A stretch of DNA of 5,944 bases, taken from NCBI GenBank assembly GCA_946480605.1, contig CAMLKW010000254.1, positions 1-5,944 of the forward strand, written 5' to 3'. Position numbers and translations under genes: made by a program. The stretch is from an uncultured Roseateles sp. (GTDB taxonomy: Bacteria; Pseudomonadota; Gammaproteobacteria; Burkholderiales; Burkholderiaceae). A model generated the notes under the pieces. It worked only from the letters and a program-made list of their open reading frames with translations, was not told where the DNA came from and did no database searches. Positions 1 to 5,944 of this stretch are shown one piece after another (the stretch's first letter is position 1; each line of letters starts with the position of its first letter).

Positions 1-1
1 C

Positions 2-559
2 TTCTGCACCGGCTCGTCGATCATGCCGCAGAAGAAGAACCCCGACGTGCCCGAGCTGGCGCGCGGCAAGACCGGCCGGGTGGTGGGCCACCTGGTGGGC
101 CTGGTCACGCTGATGAAGGGCCAGCCCCTGGCCTACAACAAGGACAACCAGGAGGACAAGGAGCCCTTGTTCGACACGGTGGACACCTTGAAGGACACGC
201 TGCGCATCTTTGCCGACATGTTGGCCGGCCTGACCCCAAAGCCCGAGGCGATGCGCGCCGCGGCGCTGAAGGGCCACGCAACGGCGACCGACCTGGCCGA
301 CTACTTGGTCAAGAAGGGCCTGCCCTTCCGCGACGCGCACGAGGTCGTCGCGCATGCGGTGAAGTCCGCGACCGCCAAGGGCGTGGACCTGGCCGCGCTG
401 TCGCTGGACGAGCTGAAGGCCTTCGACGCCCGCGTGGAGGCCGACGTGTTCGACGTGCTGTCGCTGGAAGGCTCGCTGAATGCCCGCAACGTGCTGGGCG
501 GCACCGCGCCGGCGCAGGTGCGGGCCCAGGTGGCCCGCCACCGCGCACGCCTGGCCTGA
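2..559 (+). CDS. argH: Argininosuccinate lyase, C-terminal part (5' end outside window)
   Basis: This enzyme carries out the last step of arginine biosynthesis, splitting argininosuccinate into arginine and fumarate in the cytoplasm. The frame is already open at the left edge and gives 185 residues ending at TGA 557-559. It begins just before the fumarase/aspartase superfamily signature loop, [12 protein letters not shown] at 11-46, whose serine is the catalytic base of the family. Further ArgH-typical blocks follow: [18 protein letters not shown], then a C-terminal helical region with [12 protein letters not shown] and [10 protein letters not shown]. Full-length ArgH is about 460 residues, so roughly 60% of the protein lies to the left. 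The ATG at 23 is the methionine inside the signature loop and is not a start codon. The next gene on the same strand begins 56 bp downstream, so read-through into it is possible. The family call is essentially certain; nothing looks broken. Confidence 0.97.
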   Translation, partial: FCTGSSIMPQKKNPDVPELARGKTGRVVGHLVGLVTLMKGQPLAYNKDNQEDKEPLFDTVDTLKDTLRIFADMLAGLTPKPEAMRAAALKGHATATDLADYLVKKGLPFRDAHEVVAHAVKSATAKGVDLAALSLDELKAFDARVEADVFDVLSLEGSLNARNVLGGTAPAQVRAQVARHRARLA

Positions 560-571
560 TCGACGTTTTGC

Positions 572-589
572 GCGGCGTCAAGGCGCCGC
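572..589 (+). other. Short GC hairpin after argH, weak terminator candidate
   Basis: GCGGCG (572-577) and CGCCGC (584-589) form a perfect 6-bp stem with a 6-nt loop, 12 bp after the argH stop. No T-run follows on either strand, so it lacks the U-tract of a standard intrinsic terminator. Such stems are common by chance in DNA this GC-rich. It may slow polymerase or protect a 3' end, or it may mean nothing. Confidence 0.25.
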
Positions 590-615
590 CCCGACTGCCT
601 GACTAGCATCACGCC

Positions 616-1089
616 ATGACTACCCTCGCCTGGACCGACAAGCTCGTCCTGAACCAGCCGACGCTGGACACCACGCACCAGGAGTTCGTCGAACACCTGA
701 ACGCCTTCGGCGCCGCGCTGGATGCGGGCGTGGACGCCCTGCCCGCCTACCACGCGCTGCTGGCCCACACCGAGGCCCACTTCGCGATGGAGGAGGACTG
801 GATGGCACGCTGCGGCTTCGAGCCGCAGAACTGCCACAGCGGCCAGCACGCGATGGTGCTGAACGTCATGCGCGAGGCGCTGCGCTACGCCACCGAGCTG
901 AACGACCGCGAGCCGCTGAACATCCTGCGCACCGAGCTGGCGGGTTGGTTTCCACAGCACGCCGAGATGATGGACGCGGCGCTGGTGTTCACGATGGAGC
1001 AGCGCGGCTTCGACCCGGTAACCGGTGAATGCCGCGAGCCGGCGGCAGCCGCAGGCTCAAGCTGCGGCGCCAGCAGCTGCGGCCACTGA
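616..1089 (+). CDS. Bacteriohemerythrin (single-domain, di-iron O2-binding protein)
   Basis: This 157-residue cytoplasmic protein belongs to the hemerythrin family, which binds O2 reversibly at a non-heme di-iron centre inside a four-helix bundle. All seven expected ligands can be placed: H21, H55 and E59 (HxxxE), H74 and H78 (HSGQH), H115 and D120 (HxxxxD). The spacing matches characterised hemerythrins, including 15 residues from the Glu to the next His. The N-terminal block with W6, L17, D18 and H21 is also typical. ATG 616 is the first possible start because an in-frame TAG lies at 604-606; no clear Shine-Dalgarno precedes it. After the bundle, at about residue 132, comes a Gly/Ala/Ser-rich tail with C139, C150 and C155 ending in a duplicated SSCG. 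The gene follows argH by 56 bp and may be co-transcribed with it. Likely roles known for the family are O2 sensing, storage or delivery, or iron handling; the sequence does not decide. No signal peptide or membrane segment is seen. Confidence 0.95.
   Translation: MTTLAWTDKLVLNQPTLDTTHQEFVEHLNAFGAALDAGVDALPAYHALLAHTEAHFAMEEDWMARCGFEPQNCHSGQHAMVLNVMREALRYATELNDREPLNILRTELAGWFPQHAEMMDAALVFTMEQRGFDPVTGECREPAAAAGSSCGASSCGH
1060..1083 (+). repeat. Tandem-like 9-nt direct repeat encoding the SSCG tail
   Basis: AGCTGCGGC occurs at 1060-1068 and again at 1075-1083, a 15-nt period in the last codons of the hemerythrin gene. Each copy encodes Ser-Cys-Gly, giving the protein end SSCGASSCGH. The same stretch can also fold as AGCTGC (1060-1065) against GCAGCT (1073-1078). 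A small in-frame duplication is a simple origin for the second cysteine motif. Confidence 0.6.
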
Positions 1090-1093
1090 GGAC

Positions 1094-3067
1094 CTACTTC
1101 TTCAGGTAGTCGAAGAAAGCCTGCGAGTTGGACTCGCGGCCCAGGAAGTCCTTGACCAGCTCCGGCGCCGGCTTCTGCGCGCCCTGGCCCAGCACCTTGT
1201 CGCGGTAGCGCTTGCCGACATCGGCACCCAGCTTGTCGGCCGCGAACGCCGTGCGCAGGTCCATCGCGACGACCAGGCTCCACAGGTAGCCGTAGTAGCC
1301 CGCGCCATAGCCGCCGGCGATGTGCGCGAAGCCGGCCGGGAACTTGGTGTCCTTCACATGGCCCAGCGGCGTCGCACCTTCCATGCGTGCCCACAGCGGC
1401 ATCGGCTCCGGCTTGGCCTGCTGATGCAGCGTGATGTCGTAGCTCGCGTACAGGTGCTGGCGGCCGAACTGGCCGCCCTTGCCGTAGTGCTTGGCGGCCT
1501 GGGCCTGCGCCACCATCGCGTCCGGCACCGGCTTGCAGTCTGCGCAGACGGCTTGCATCAGCTTCAGCACGTTCTTGTCGTAGACCCAGTCCTCCAGCAT
1601 CTGCGACGGCGCCTCGACGAAGTCATGCATGACGGCCGTGCCGGCGGTCGCGGCGTAGCGGGTCTTGGACAGGTTCACGTGCACCGCGTGCCCCAGCTCG
1701 TGCAGCAGCGTCTCGACCTCGTCCAGCGTCAGGCCTTGGCGGTCGAAGTTGACGACCAGCGCCGCGGCCGGCGTGCGGCCCGCGCGCGTGGCGCTGCCGC
1801 GCAGCGGCCACACCGCCGCGTGGTTGTACTTGCCGTCGCGCGGATACAGGTCCACATACATCTGCGCAATGGGCTGGCCCGACGCCGCGTCGCTGACGAC
1901 GTAGGTCTGCACCTCGTCGTGCCACAGCTTGTTGTCCACGCGCTGGTACTTCACGCCCATCAGCTGCTCGATGATGCGCATCGAGAACTCCAGGCTGGCC
2001 TGCGGCGGGAAGTAGGGCCGGAACGCGTTCTGGTCCACGCTGAACTTCTCGCGCTTCACGCGCTCGCTGTAGAAGGTGGCGTCCCAGCGCTGCACGGTCG
2101 TGTCCGCGAGCGCCGCGCCCACCTGCTGGGCCTTGGCGGCACGCAGCTCCTGCAACTCGGCCTTCTCGCGTGCATTGACCGCGCCGGTCACCGAATCGAG
2201 GAAGCGGGTGGCCGTCGCGCCGTCCTTGGCCATGCGGCGGCGCAGGTTGAAGTCCACGTAGTTGTCGAAGCCGAACAGCCTGGCGTACTCACCGCGCAGC
2301 GTGACGATCCGGGCCAGCAGGTCCAGGTTGGCCTGGCCGCCCTCGTTGGTCTTGGCCAGCCACATGCGCTGGCGCGCGGCCTCGCTCTCGGCGCTGCGCA
2401 TCACCGGCACGTAGCTGGGGTAGTCCACACCCAGCACGATGCGGCCCTGGTCGTCGCGCTTGGCCTTGTCCCACACGCTGGCGGGCACGCCCTTCAGCTC
2501 GGCCTCGGTGAAGGCCACGCGGGTGCCGGCGTCGCGGATGTTCTTGTTGAACTGCTGGTCCAACTCGGTCAGCTTGTCCAGGATCTGCTTGGCGCGTGCG
2601 CGCTTGTCCTTGGGCAGCGCGACGCCGCTGTCCTCGAACTGGGCCGAGGCCAGGCGCACGAACTCGGCGTCGATGCCATCCACCTTGGGCGCCTTCTGCA
2701 GCGCGCGGTACAGCTTCTCGTTCTGGCCCAGGCTGGAGTTGAAGTCGGCCCAGCGCAGCGAACAGGCCTGGGCCGCATCGCGGATGGCCTTGTCCGGATG
2801 CACATTGAGGATGAAATCGTTGGGGTACTGGTGGTCCTCGAAGAAGACCGTCAGGTCGTCCAGCGCGGCCAGCCAGCCGGCATCGACCTTGCGCTGCTCC
2901 AGCTGCGCGACGCGCTGCTTGGCGCCCTTCAGGCCCGCGTCGCAGCGGGTCTGCACGTCGGCAACGCCGCTGTAGGCGGGGAAGTTGGGGCCGGGCAGCT
3001 TGGGTGCGGCCTGCGCGGCGGCGCTCAGGGCCAGCGCCGCAAGCGTTGTCGTCAACACGGGTTTCAT
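1094..3067 (-). CDS. Exported M3-family zinc oligopeptidase
   Basis: The product is a 657-residue metallopeptidase of family M3 (thimet oligopeptidase, oligopeptidase A and Dcp relatives), which cleaves short peptides inside a deep channel. The zinc site is complete: HELGH at 456-460 gives H456, catalytic E457 and H460. E485 in DFVEAPSQ is the third metal ligand, 29 residues after H456 as in mammalian thimet oligopeptidase. H582, Y587, Y591 and Y594 in GGYGAGYYGYLW match the substrate-binding His/Tyr set with the same 5, 9 and 12 spacing. The length fits the family's usual 650-700. Residues 1-20 look like a Sec signal peptide (short basic start, Ala/Leu core, AQA then A21), so the mature enzyme is probably periplasmic, unlike cytoplasmic OpdA and Dcp. 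Four cysteines (C42, C102, C508, C511) could form disulfides there. ATG 3065-3067 is supported by AAGGAG six bases upstream. The stop is TAG at 1094-1096. Exact substrate is unknown; it is probably a di- or oligopeptide scavenging enzyme. Confidence 0.95.
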   Translation of the reverse strand: MKPVLTTTLAALALSAAAQAAPKLPGPNFPAYSGVADVQTRCDAGLKGAKQRVAQLEQRKVDAGWLAALDDLTVFFEDHQYPNDFILNVHPDKAIRDAAQACSLRWADFNSSLGQNEKLYRALQKAPKVDGIDAEFVRLASAQFEDSGVALPKDKRARAKQILDKLTELDQQFNKNIRDAGTRVAFTEAELKGVPASVWDKAKRDDQGRIVLGVDYPSYVPVMRSAESEAARQRMWLAKTNEGGQANLDLLARIVTLRGEYARLFGFDNYVDFNLRRRMAKDGATATRFLDSVTGAVNAREKAELQELRAAKAQQVGAALADTTVQRWDATFYSERVKREKFSVDQNAFRPYFPPQASLEFSMRIIEQLMGVKYQRVDNKLWHDEVQTYVVSDAASGQPIAQMYVDLYPRDGKYNHAAVWPLRGSATRAGRTPAAALVVNFDRQGLTLDEVETLLHELGHAVHVNLSKTRYAATAGTAVMHDFVEAPSQMLEDWVYDKNVLKLMQAVCADCKPVPDAMVAQAQAAKHYGKGGQFGRQHLYASYDITLHQQAKPEPMPLWARMEGATPLGHVKDTKFPAGFAHIAGGYGAGYYGYLWSLVVAMDLRTAFAADKLGADVGKRYRDKVLGQGAQKPAPELVKDFLGRESNSQAFFDYLKK

Positions 3068-3073
3068 CGAGAG

Positions 3074-3079
3074 CTCCTT
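3074..3079 (-). promoter_or_regulatory. Ribosome binding site of the M3 peptidase gene
   Basis: Read on the minus strand this is AAGGAG, followed by six bases (CTCTCG) and the ATG at 3067-3065. It is a near-consensus Shine-Dalgarno at good spacing. It fixes the start directly in front of the signal peptide. Confidence 0.85.
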
Positions 3080-3144
3080 GTGGGAAGGCGGCCATTCTGG
3101 CCCGCGTTGCCGAACCTGCCGTTCGACACACCCCGGCCGCGGCG

Positions 3145-3156
3145 ATTGACGTCAAT
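3145..3156. promoter_or_regulatory. 12-bp perfect palindrome in the divergent gap, possible operator
   Basis: ATTGACGTCAAT reads the same on both strands and is AT-rich within a GC-rich gap. It sits 78 bp upstream of the peptidase start and 48 bp upstream of the membrane-protein start. Each half contains TTGAC, which resembles a sigma-70 -35 element, so it could serve as an operator or as overlapping -35 boxes. No convincing -10 box was found at proper spacing on either strand. About one such palindrome is expected by chance in a window of this size, so the call is tentative. The remainder of the 3068-3203 gap shows only the two ribosome binding sites. Confidence 0.3.
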
Positions 3157-3191
3157 GCCCCGTGCCCGGCAGCATGCAGCCCAGCAGCTTG

Positions 3192-3196
3192 GGAGG
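3192..3196 (+). promoter_or_regulatory. Ribosome binding site that decides the start at 3204
   Basis: GGAGG lies seven bases before ATG 3204 and is the only good Shine-Dalgarno among the possible starts. The earlier in-frame candidates, GTG 3162 and ATG 3174, have no comparable purine run in front of them. ATG 3216 would be less well spaced. Confidence 0.8.
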
Positions 3197-3203
3197 GCCA
3201 AGG

Positions 3204-4427
3204 ATGAAGACCCAGATGTCCACGGTGAGCGCGAGGTTGGCCTTGCTGCTGCTGGCTGTCCTGCCCTGGCTGGCAGCCCCTTTCCTGCCACAACTGCCCT
3301 CGCCATTGCCGGCCGGCAGTACCTGGCTCTGCATCACGCTGATCGTCGCGCTCGGTCTGCTGCTCGGCTACGAATGGGTGATCGTCTGGGCAGGCAAGGT
3401 CTGCGTCGGCCAGCAGACGCCGGCCGAGCGCTTCGACATCGCGGCCTTGGAATCCAAGCTGACCTCGGCCCAAAGCCTGCGCGAGGAGATCGGCAAGGTG
3501 CGCGCCTTGTTGCAGGCCGCGATGAACGAGGAGTTCAACAACATCGGGCAGCGTGTGGGGTGGTCCTTCGCTGGACAAGCCTTCTTGCTGGGCACCCTCG
3601 GCGCGCTGCTGCTGGCGCCGATGCCGCAGCATCCCGTTGTACCCATCGCCCTGCTGCTGGTGTGCATGCTGGGCATCCTGGTGTCCTACATCGTGGTGGT
3701 GGGCGTATGCCTGGGCCACGGCTACATCTGGCAGCTGCGACAGGCCCGTGATGCAGCGGAGGACGAGCTGCTGCAACGCTTCGCCATCCCGAGAACGGGA
3801 CTGGCCGAGGACTCGCCGCTGGTGATGCTCAAGCACTCGGCATCCCGCGGCCTGCCGGCGGTCACCTATGCGTTCTGGGTGATGCTGTGCCTGCACGTGG
3901 TGCTGCCGCGGCTGCAGTCCATCGACAACCCGCCCAAGCCACCCACAGCACCCGCCAGCAGCCGCGCCTGGGTGCTGCATCCGGAGCCCAGTCCCGCCTT
4001 TGCCAGCGGCGACCACCTGTGGAGCCCCGCGCCTGCAGCGGTCTCGGACGCCTGCGCCGGCACGGGCGCGGCCTGGGCTGGGGGCGTACTCAGGTACTGG
4101 CAGGACAGACCCGACCCGCGCGCCAGCGACGTCATGCGACTGGTGGCCGGCGCCGACCGCCAGCCGCTGGGCCCGCGCCAGCGCGCCGCCATGGAGACCA
4201 GCTTGTCGCTGGCGCGCGGCCGCGCCCACACGGCGCTGGCAATGCTGCAGGCCTGCTCGCGCGAGCTGCCTGCGCTGCATCGGCTGACCCCGGAGCGCGT
4301 GATGGTCGATACGCTCGCACCACGCCCCGGCCCACGGACCGGGCAGACGCGCGGGCAGCCCGCCTGCGGCAACGACTGCGAGGACGACCGCCGCGTCACG
4401 GTCTGGTACGAGTCCGGCAGCCGCTGA
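3204..4427 (+). CDS. Unrecognised membrane protein with a possible degenerate OmpA-like C-terminal domain
   Basis: This 407-residue protein is not a family I recognise. ATG 3204 is chosen for its GGAGG site; a GTG at 3162 would add 14 residues. Hydrophobic segments at about residues 11-29, 41-63, 121-139, 147-170 and 217-237 suggest five membrane helices. The charged stretches 64-120 (a likely amphipathic helix with LESKLTSAQSLREEIGKVR) and 171-216 (QLRQARDAAEDELLQR) would be cytoplasmic. This puts the N-terminus inside and residues about 240-407 in the periplasm, and agrees with the positive-inside rule. After a Pro/Ala linker, the C-terminal part shows VMRLVAGADRQPLG, then LSLARGRAHTALAML, then PERVMVDTL and finally DDRRVTVWYE. 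The order and spacing recall the OmpA/MotB peptidoglycan-binding domain (GxTDxxG, LSxxRA, terminal RRV). However, the motifs are imperfect and the Asp to Arg distance is about 20 instead of 15. Cysteines C284, C351, C388 and C392 could pair in the periplasm. The gene is convergent with prpE and divergent from the peptidase, so it is probably transcribed alone. The domain assignment is inference. Confidence 0.85.
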   Translation: MKTQMSTVSARLALLLLAVLPWLAAPFLPQLPSPLPAGSTWLCITLIVALGLLLGYEWVIVWAGKVCVGQQTPAERFDIAALESKLTSAQSLREEIGKVRALLQAAMNEEFNNIGQRVGWSFAGQAFLLGTLGALLLAPMPQHPVVPIALLLVCMLGILVSYIVVVGVCLGHGYIWQLRQARDAAEDELLQRFAIPRTGLAEDSPLVMLKHSASRGLPAVTYAFWVMLCLHVVLPRLQSIDNPPKPPTAPASSRAWVLHPEPSPAFASGDHLWSPAPAAVSDACAGTGAAWAGGVLRYWQDRPDPRASDVMRLVAGADRQPLGPRQRAAMETSLSLARGRAHTALAMLQACSRELPALHRLTPERVMVDTLAPRPGPRTGQTRGQPACGNDCEDDRRVTVWYESGSR

Positions 4428-4429
4428 GG

Positions 4430-5944
4430 CTAACCCTGCAGGCGCTCGCGCACCTGGGCCAGCGCGGCGGGGTCGTCCAGCGTCGTCAGGTCGCCCGGGT
4501 CGCGGCCTTCGGCCACCGCCTGCAGCGCACGACGCAGCAGCTTGCCGGAGCGGGTCTTGGGCAGCAGGGTCACGAACAGCACGCGCGCTGGCCGTGCGAC
4601 CGCGCCCAGCTGGGCGTCCACATGCTTCATCAAGGCCCCCTCCAGCGCGGGCGATGCCAGCGACGGGTCACGCAGCACGGCGAAGGCGATGGCGACCTGG
4701 CCCTTCAGCTGATCGGCCACGCCCACCACGGCCACCTCGGCCACGGCCGCATGGCCGGAGATGCACTCCTCGATCTCGCGCGTGCCCAGCCGGTGGCCGG
4801 CCACGTTGATGACGTCGTCGGTGCGCCCAAGGATGAAGGTGTAGCCGTCGGCATCGCGCGTGGCCCAGTCGAAGGTGGAGTACACCTCGCGGCCCGGCAC
4901 ACTGCGCCAGTAGGTGTTGACGAAGCGCGCGTCGTCGCCCCACACGGTCTGCAGCGTCCCCGGCGGCAGCGGATGGGCGATGGCCAGCACGCCCTTTCGG
5001 TCAGGTCCGGCCAGCTCCGCGCCGGTCTGCTCGTCCAGCAGCTTCACGTCGTAGCCGTACATGGGCACGCCGGGGGAGCCCAGTCGCGTCGGCACGGCCT
5101 GCACACCGGGGATGTGGTGGGCCACGGTCAGCAGCGGCCAGCCGGTCTCGGTCTGCCAGTAGTTGTCGACGATGGGCACGCCCAGACCCTCGGCGATCCA
5201 GCGCGCGGTGGGCTCGTCCAGCGGCTCGCCGGCCAGAAACAGCGCGCGCAAGGACGACAGGTCGTGGCGCTTCAGCAGCGCCGCGTCATGTTTCTTCAGC
5301 ACGCGCACGGCGGTGGGGGCGCTGAACATTACCGTCACGCGGTACTTCTCCACCAGGCTCCACAGCACCGCGGCGTCGGGGTTGACCGGCGTGCCCTCGT
5401 ACATCAGCGTGGCCATGCCGTGGATCAGCGGGCCGTAGACGATGTAGCTGTGGCCCACCACCCAGCCGATGTCGCTGGTGGAGAAGTAGGTCTCGCCCGG
5501 CCTGCCACCGAAGATCCAGTCCATGCTGGTGGCCAGCGCCACCGCGTAGCCGCCCACGTCGCGCTGCACGCCCTTCGGCTTGCCGGTGGTGCCGCTGGTG
5601 TAGAGCGTGTAGCTGACGCTGTTGGACTCCAGCCAGACGCAGGGCACGCACGCGCCGTCGTGGCGGCGACGCAGTTCGGCGTAGTCCAGGTCGCGACCGG
5701 CCACGCGCTCGAAGGGCACGAGGCCGCGGTCCACCATCAGCACCGCGGCGGGCTTGTGCTCGCACAGCGCGAGGGCCTCGTCCAGCAGCGGCTTGTACGC
5801 AATGCGCTTGCCGGCGCGGCTGCCGGCGTCGGCGCTGATGATGAGCGTGGGCACGGCGTCGTCGATGCGGCTGGCCAGGCTGACCGAAGCGAAGCCGCCG
5901 AACACCACCGAATGGATGGCGCCGATGCGCGCGCAGGCCAGCAT
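4430..5944 (-). CDS. prpE: Propionyl-CoA synthetase (propionate--CoA ligase), N-terminus outside window
   Basis: The enzyme activates propionate with ATP and CoA through a propionyl-AMP intermediate, feeding propionate breakdown such as the 2-methylcitrate cycle; it acts in the cytoplasm. The 504 visible residues carry the adenylate-forming (ANL) motifs in order: YTSGTTGKPKG (115-125), NYWQTETG (261-268), STFDW with D364 nearby (356-364), GRTDDVINVAGHRLGTREIE (373-392) and PKTRSGKLLRR (462-472). K468 is the catalytic lysine, equivalent to Lys592 of Salmonella PrpE, where acylation by Pat switches the enzyme off. That alignment places the first visible residue near 125 and gives a full length of about 628, the usual PrpE size. 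PrpE rather than acetyl-CoA synthetase is favoured by NYWQTETG instead of WWQTETG, and by QRDVGGYAVAL and FSAPTAVRVLKK. The methionine codon at the right edge is internal. The stop is TAG 4430-4432. No other prp gene is visible downstream; any partners would lie to the right. Confidence 0.93.
   Translation of the reverse strand: MLACARIGAIHSVVFGGFASVSLASRIDDAVPTLIISADAGSRAGKRIAYKPLLDEALALCEHKPAAVLMVDRGLVPFERVAGRDLDYAELRRRHDGACVPCVWLESNSVSYTLYTSGTTGKPKGVQRDVGGYAVALATSMDWIFGGRPGETYFSTSDIGWVVGHSYIVYGPLIHGMATLMYEGTPVNPDAAVLWSLVEKYRVTVMFSAPTAVRVLKKHDAALLKRHDLSSLRALFLAGEPLDEPTARWIAEGLGVPIVDNYWQTETGWPLLTVAHHIPGVQAVPTRLGSPGVPMYGYDVKLLDEQTGAELAGPDRKGVLAIAHPLPPGTLQTVWGDDARFVNTYWRSVPGREVYSTFDWATRDADGYTFILGRTDDVINVAGHRLGTREIEECISGHAAVAEVAVVGVADQLKGQVAIAFAVLRDPSLASPALEGALMKHVDAQLGAVARPARVLFVTLLPKTRSGKLLRRALQAVAEGRDPGDLTTLDDPAALAQVRERLQG

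Noticed and set aside
1091..1116. Possible hairpin GAC(C)TAC...GTAGTC next to the convergent stops, considered as a shared terminator.
   Set aside because: The stem is short and bulged, lies mostly within the last codons of the peptidase gene, and has no T-run.
301..1394. Several minus-strand open frames across argH, the hemerythrin gene and the end of the peptidase gene.
   Set aside because: The sense-strand frames have complete family motifs, while these have none and no ribosome binding sites; they are shadows.
3162..3203. GTG 3162 or ATG 3174 as the start of the membrane protein.
   Set aside because: Neither has a Shine-Dalgarno; GGAGG at 3192-3196 fits ATG 3204, and the extra residues precede a normal N-terminal membrane segment.
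1025..3751. A 908-codon open frame on the plus strand, antisense to the peptidase gene and running into the membrane protein gene.
   Set aside because: It is rich in Leu, Arg, Ala, His and Gln with no recognisable domain, and overlaps three genes with clear families or start signals. Stop-free antisense frames are expected in such GC-rich coding DNA.
2289..4280. A 663-codon open frame on the minus strand covering the divergent gap and parts of two genes.
   Set aside because: It is low in complexity (Arg, Gly, Gln, Ala), shows no domain, and would run through the peptidase ribosome binding site and start in another frame.
4430..5944. Acetyl-CoA synthetase (acs) as the identity of the right-edge gene.
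   Set aside because: The motifs NYWQTETG, QRDVGGYAVAL and FSAPTAVRVLKK, and a deduced full length near 628, fit propionyl-CoA synthetase better.
5942..5944. The ATG at the right edge as the true start of prpE.
   Set aside because: Alignment of the catalytic lysine with Lys592 of the Salmonella enzyme shows about 124 residues are missing, so this methionine is internal.

Overview
This window looks like ordinary chromosomal DNA from a GC-rich betaproteobacterium, most likely in the order Burkholderiales (the Rubrivivax/Roseateles/Leptothrix type of genome). That placement is an inference. It rests on GC content of roughly two thirds (estimated by eye), strong G/C preference at third codon positions, and the character of the proteins. 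No rRNA, tRNA, insertion sequence, CRISPR array, phage gene or attachment site was seen.

Layout, left to right. (1) Positions 2-559, plus strand: the C-terminal part of argininosuccinate lyase (argH), cut by the left edge. (2) 616-1089, plus: a single-domain bacteriohemerythrin with all seven di-iron ligands and an unusual cysteine-containing tail. (3) 1094-3067, minus: an M3-family zinc oligopeptidase with a signal peptide, so probably periplasmic. Its stop lies only 4 bp from that of the hemerythrin gene. (4) A 136-bp divergent gap, 3068-3203, holding a ribosome binding site for each flanking gene and a 12-bp perfect palindrome. (5) 3204-4427, plus: an unrecognised membrane protein with about five predicted membrane segments and a C-terminal region resembling a degenerate OmpA/MotB-type peptidoglycan-binding domain. 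(6) 4430-5944, minus: propionyl-CoA synthetase (prpE), lacking about 124 N-terminal residues because the gene runs off the right edge. Its stop is 2 bp from that of the membrane protein gene.

The genes do not form one pathway: arginine biosynthesis, O2/iron binding, peptide turnover, an envelope protein and propionate activation lie side by side in a +,+,-,+,- arrangement. Only argH and the hemerythrin gene could share a transcript. The rest are separate units arranged as two tight convergent pairs and one divergent pair. No convincing new biological system is visible. The items most worth a second look are the membrane protein with the OmpA-like C-terminus and the Cys tail of the hemerythrin. 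Very long open frames antisense to the peptidase gene are artefacts of GC-rich sequence.
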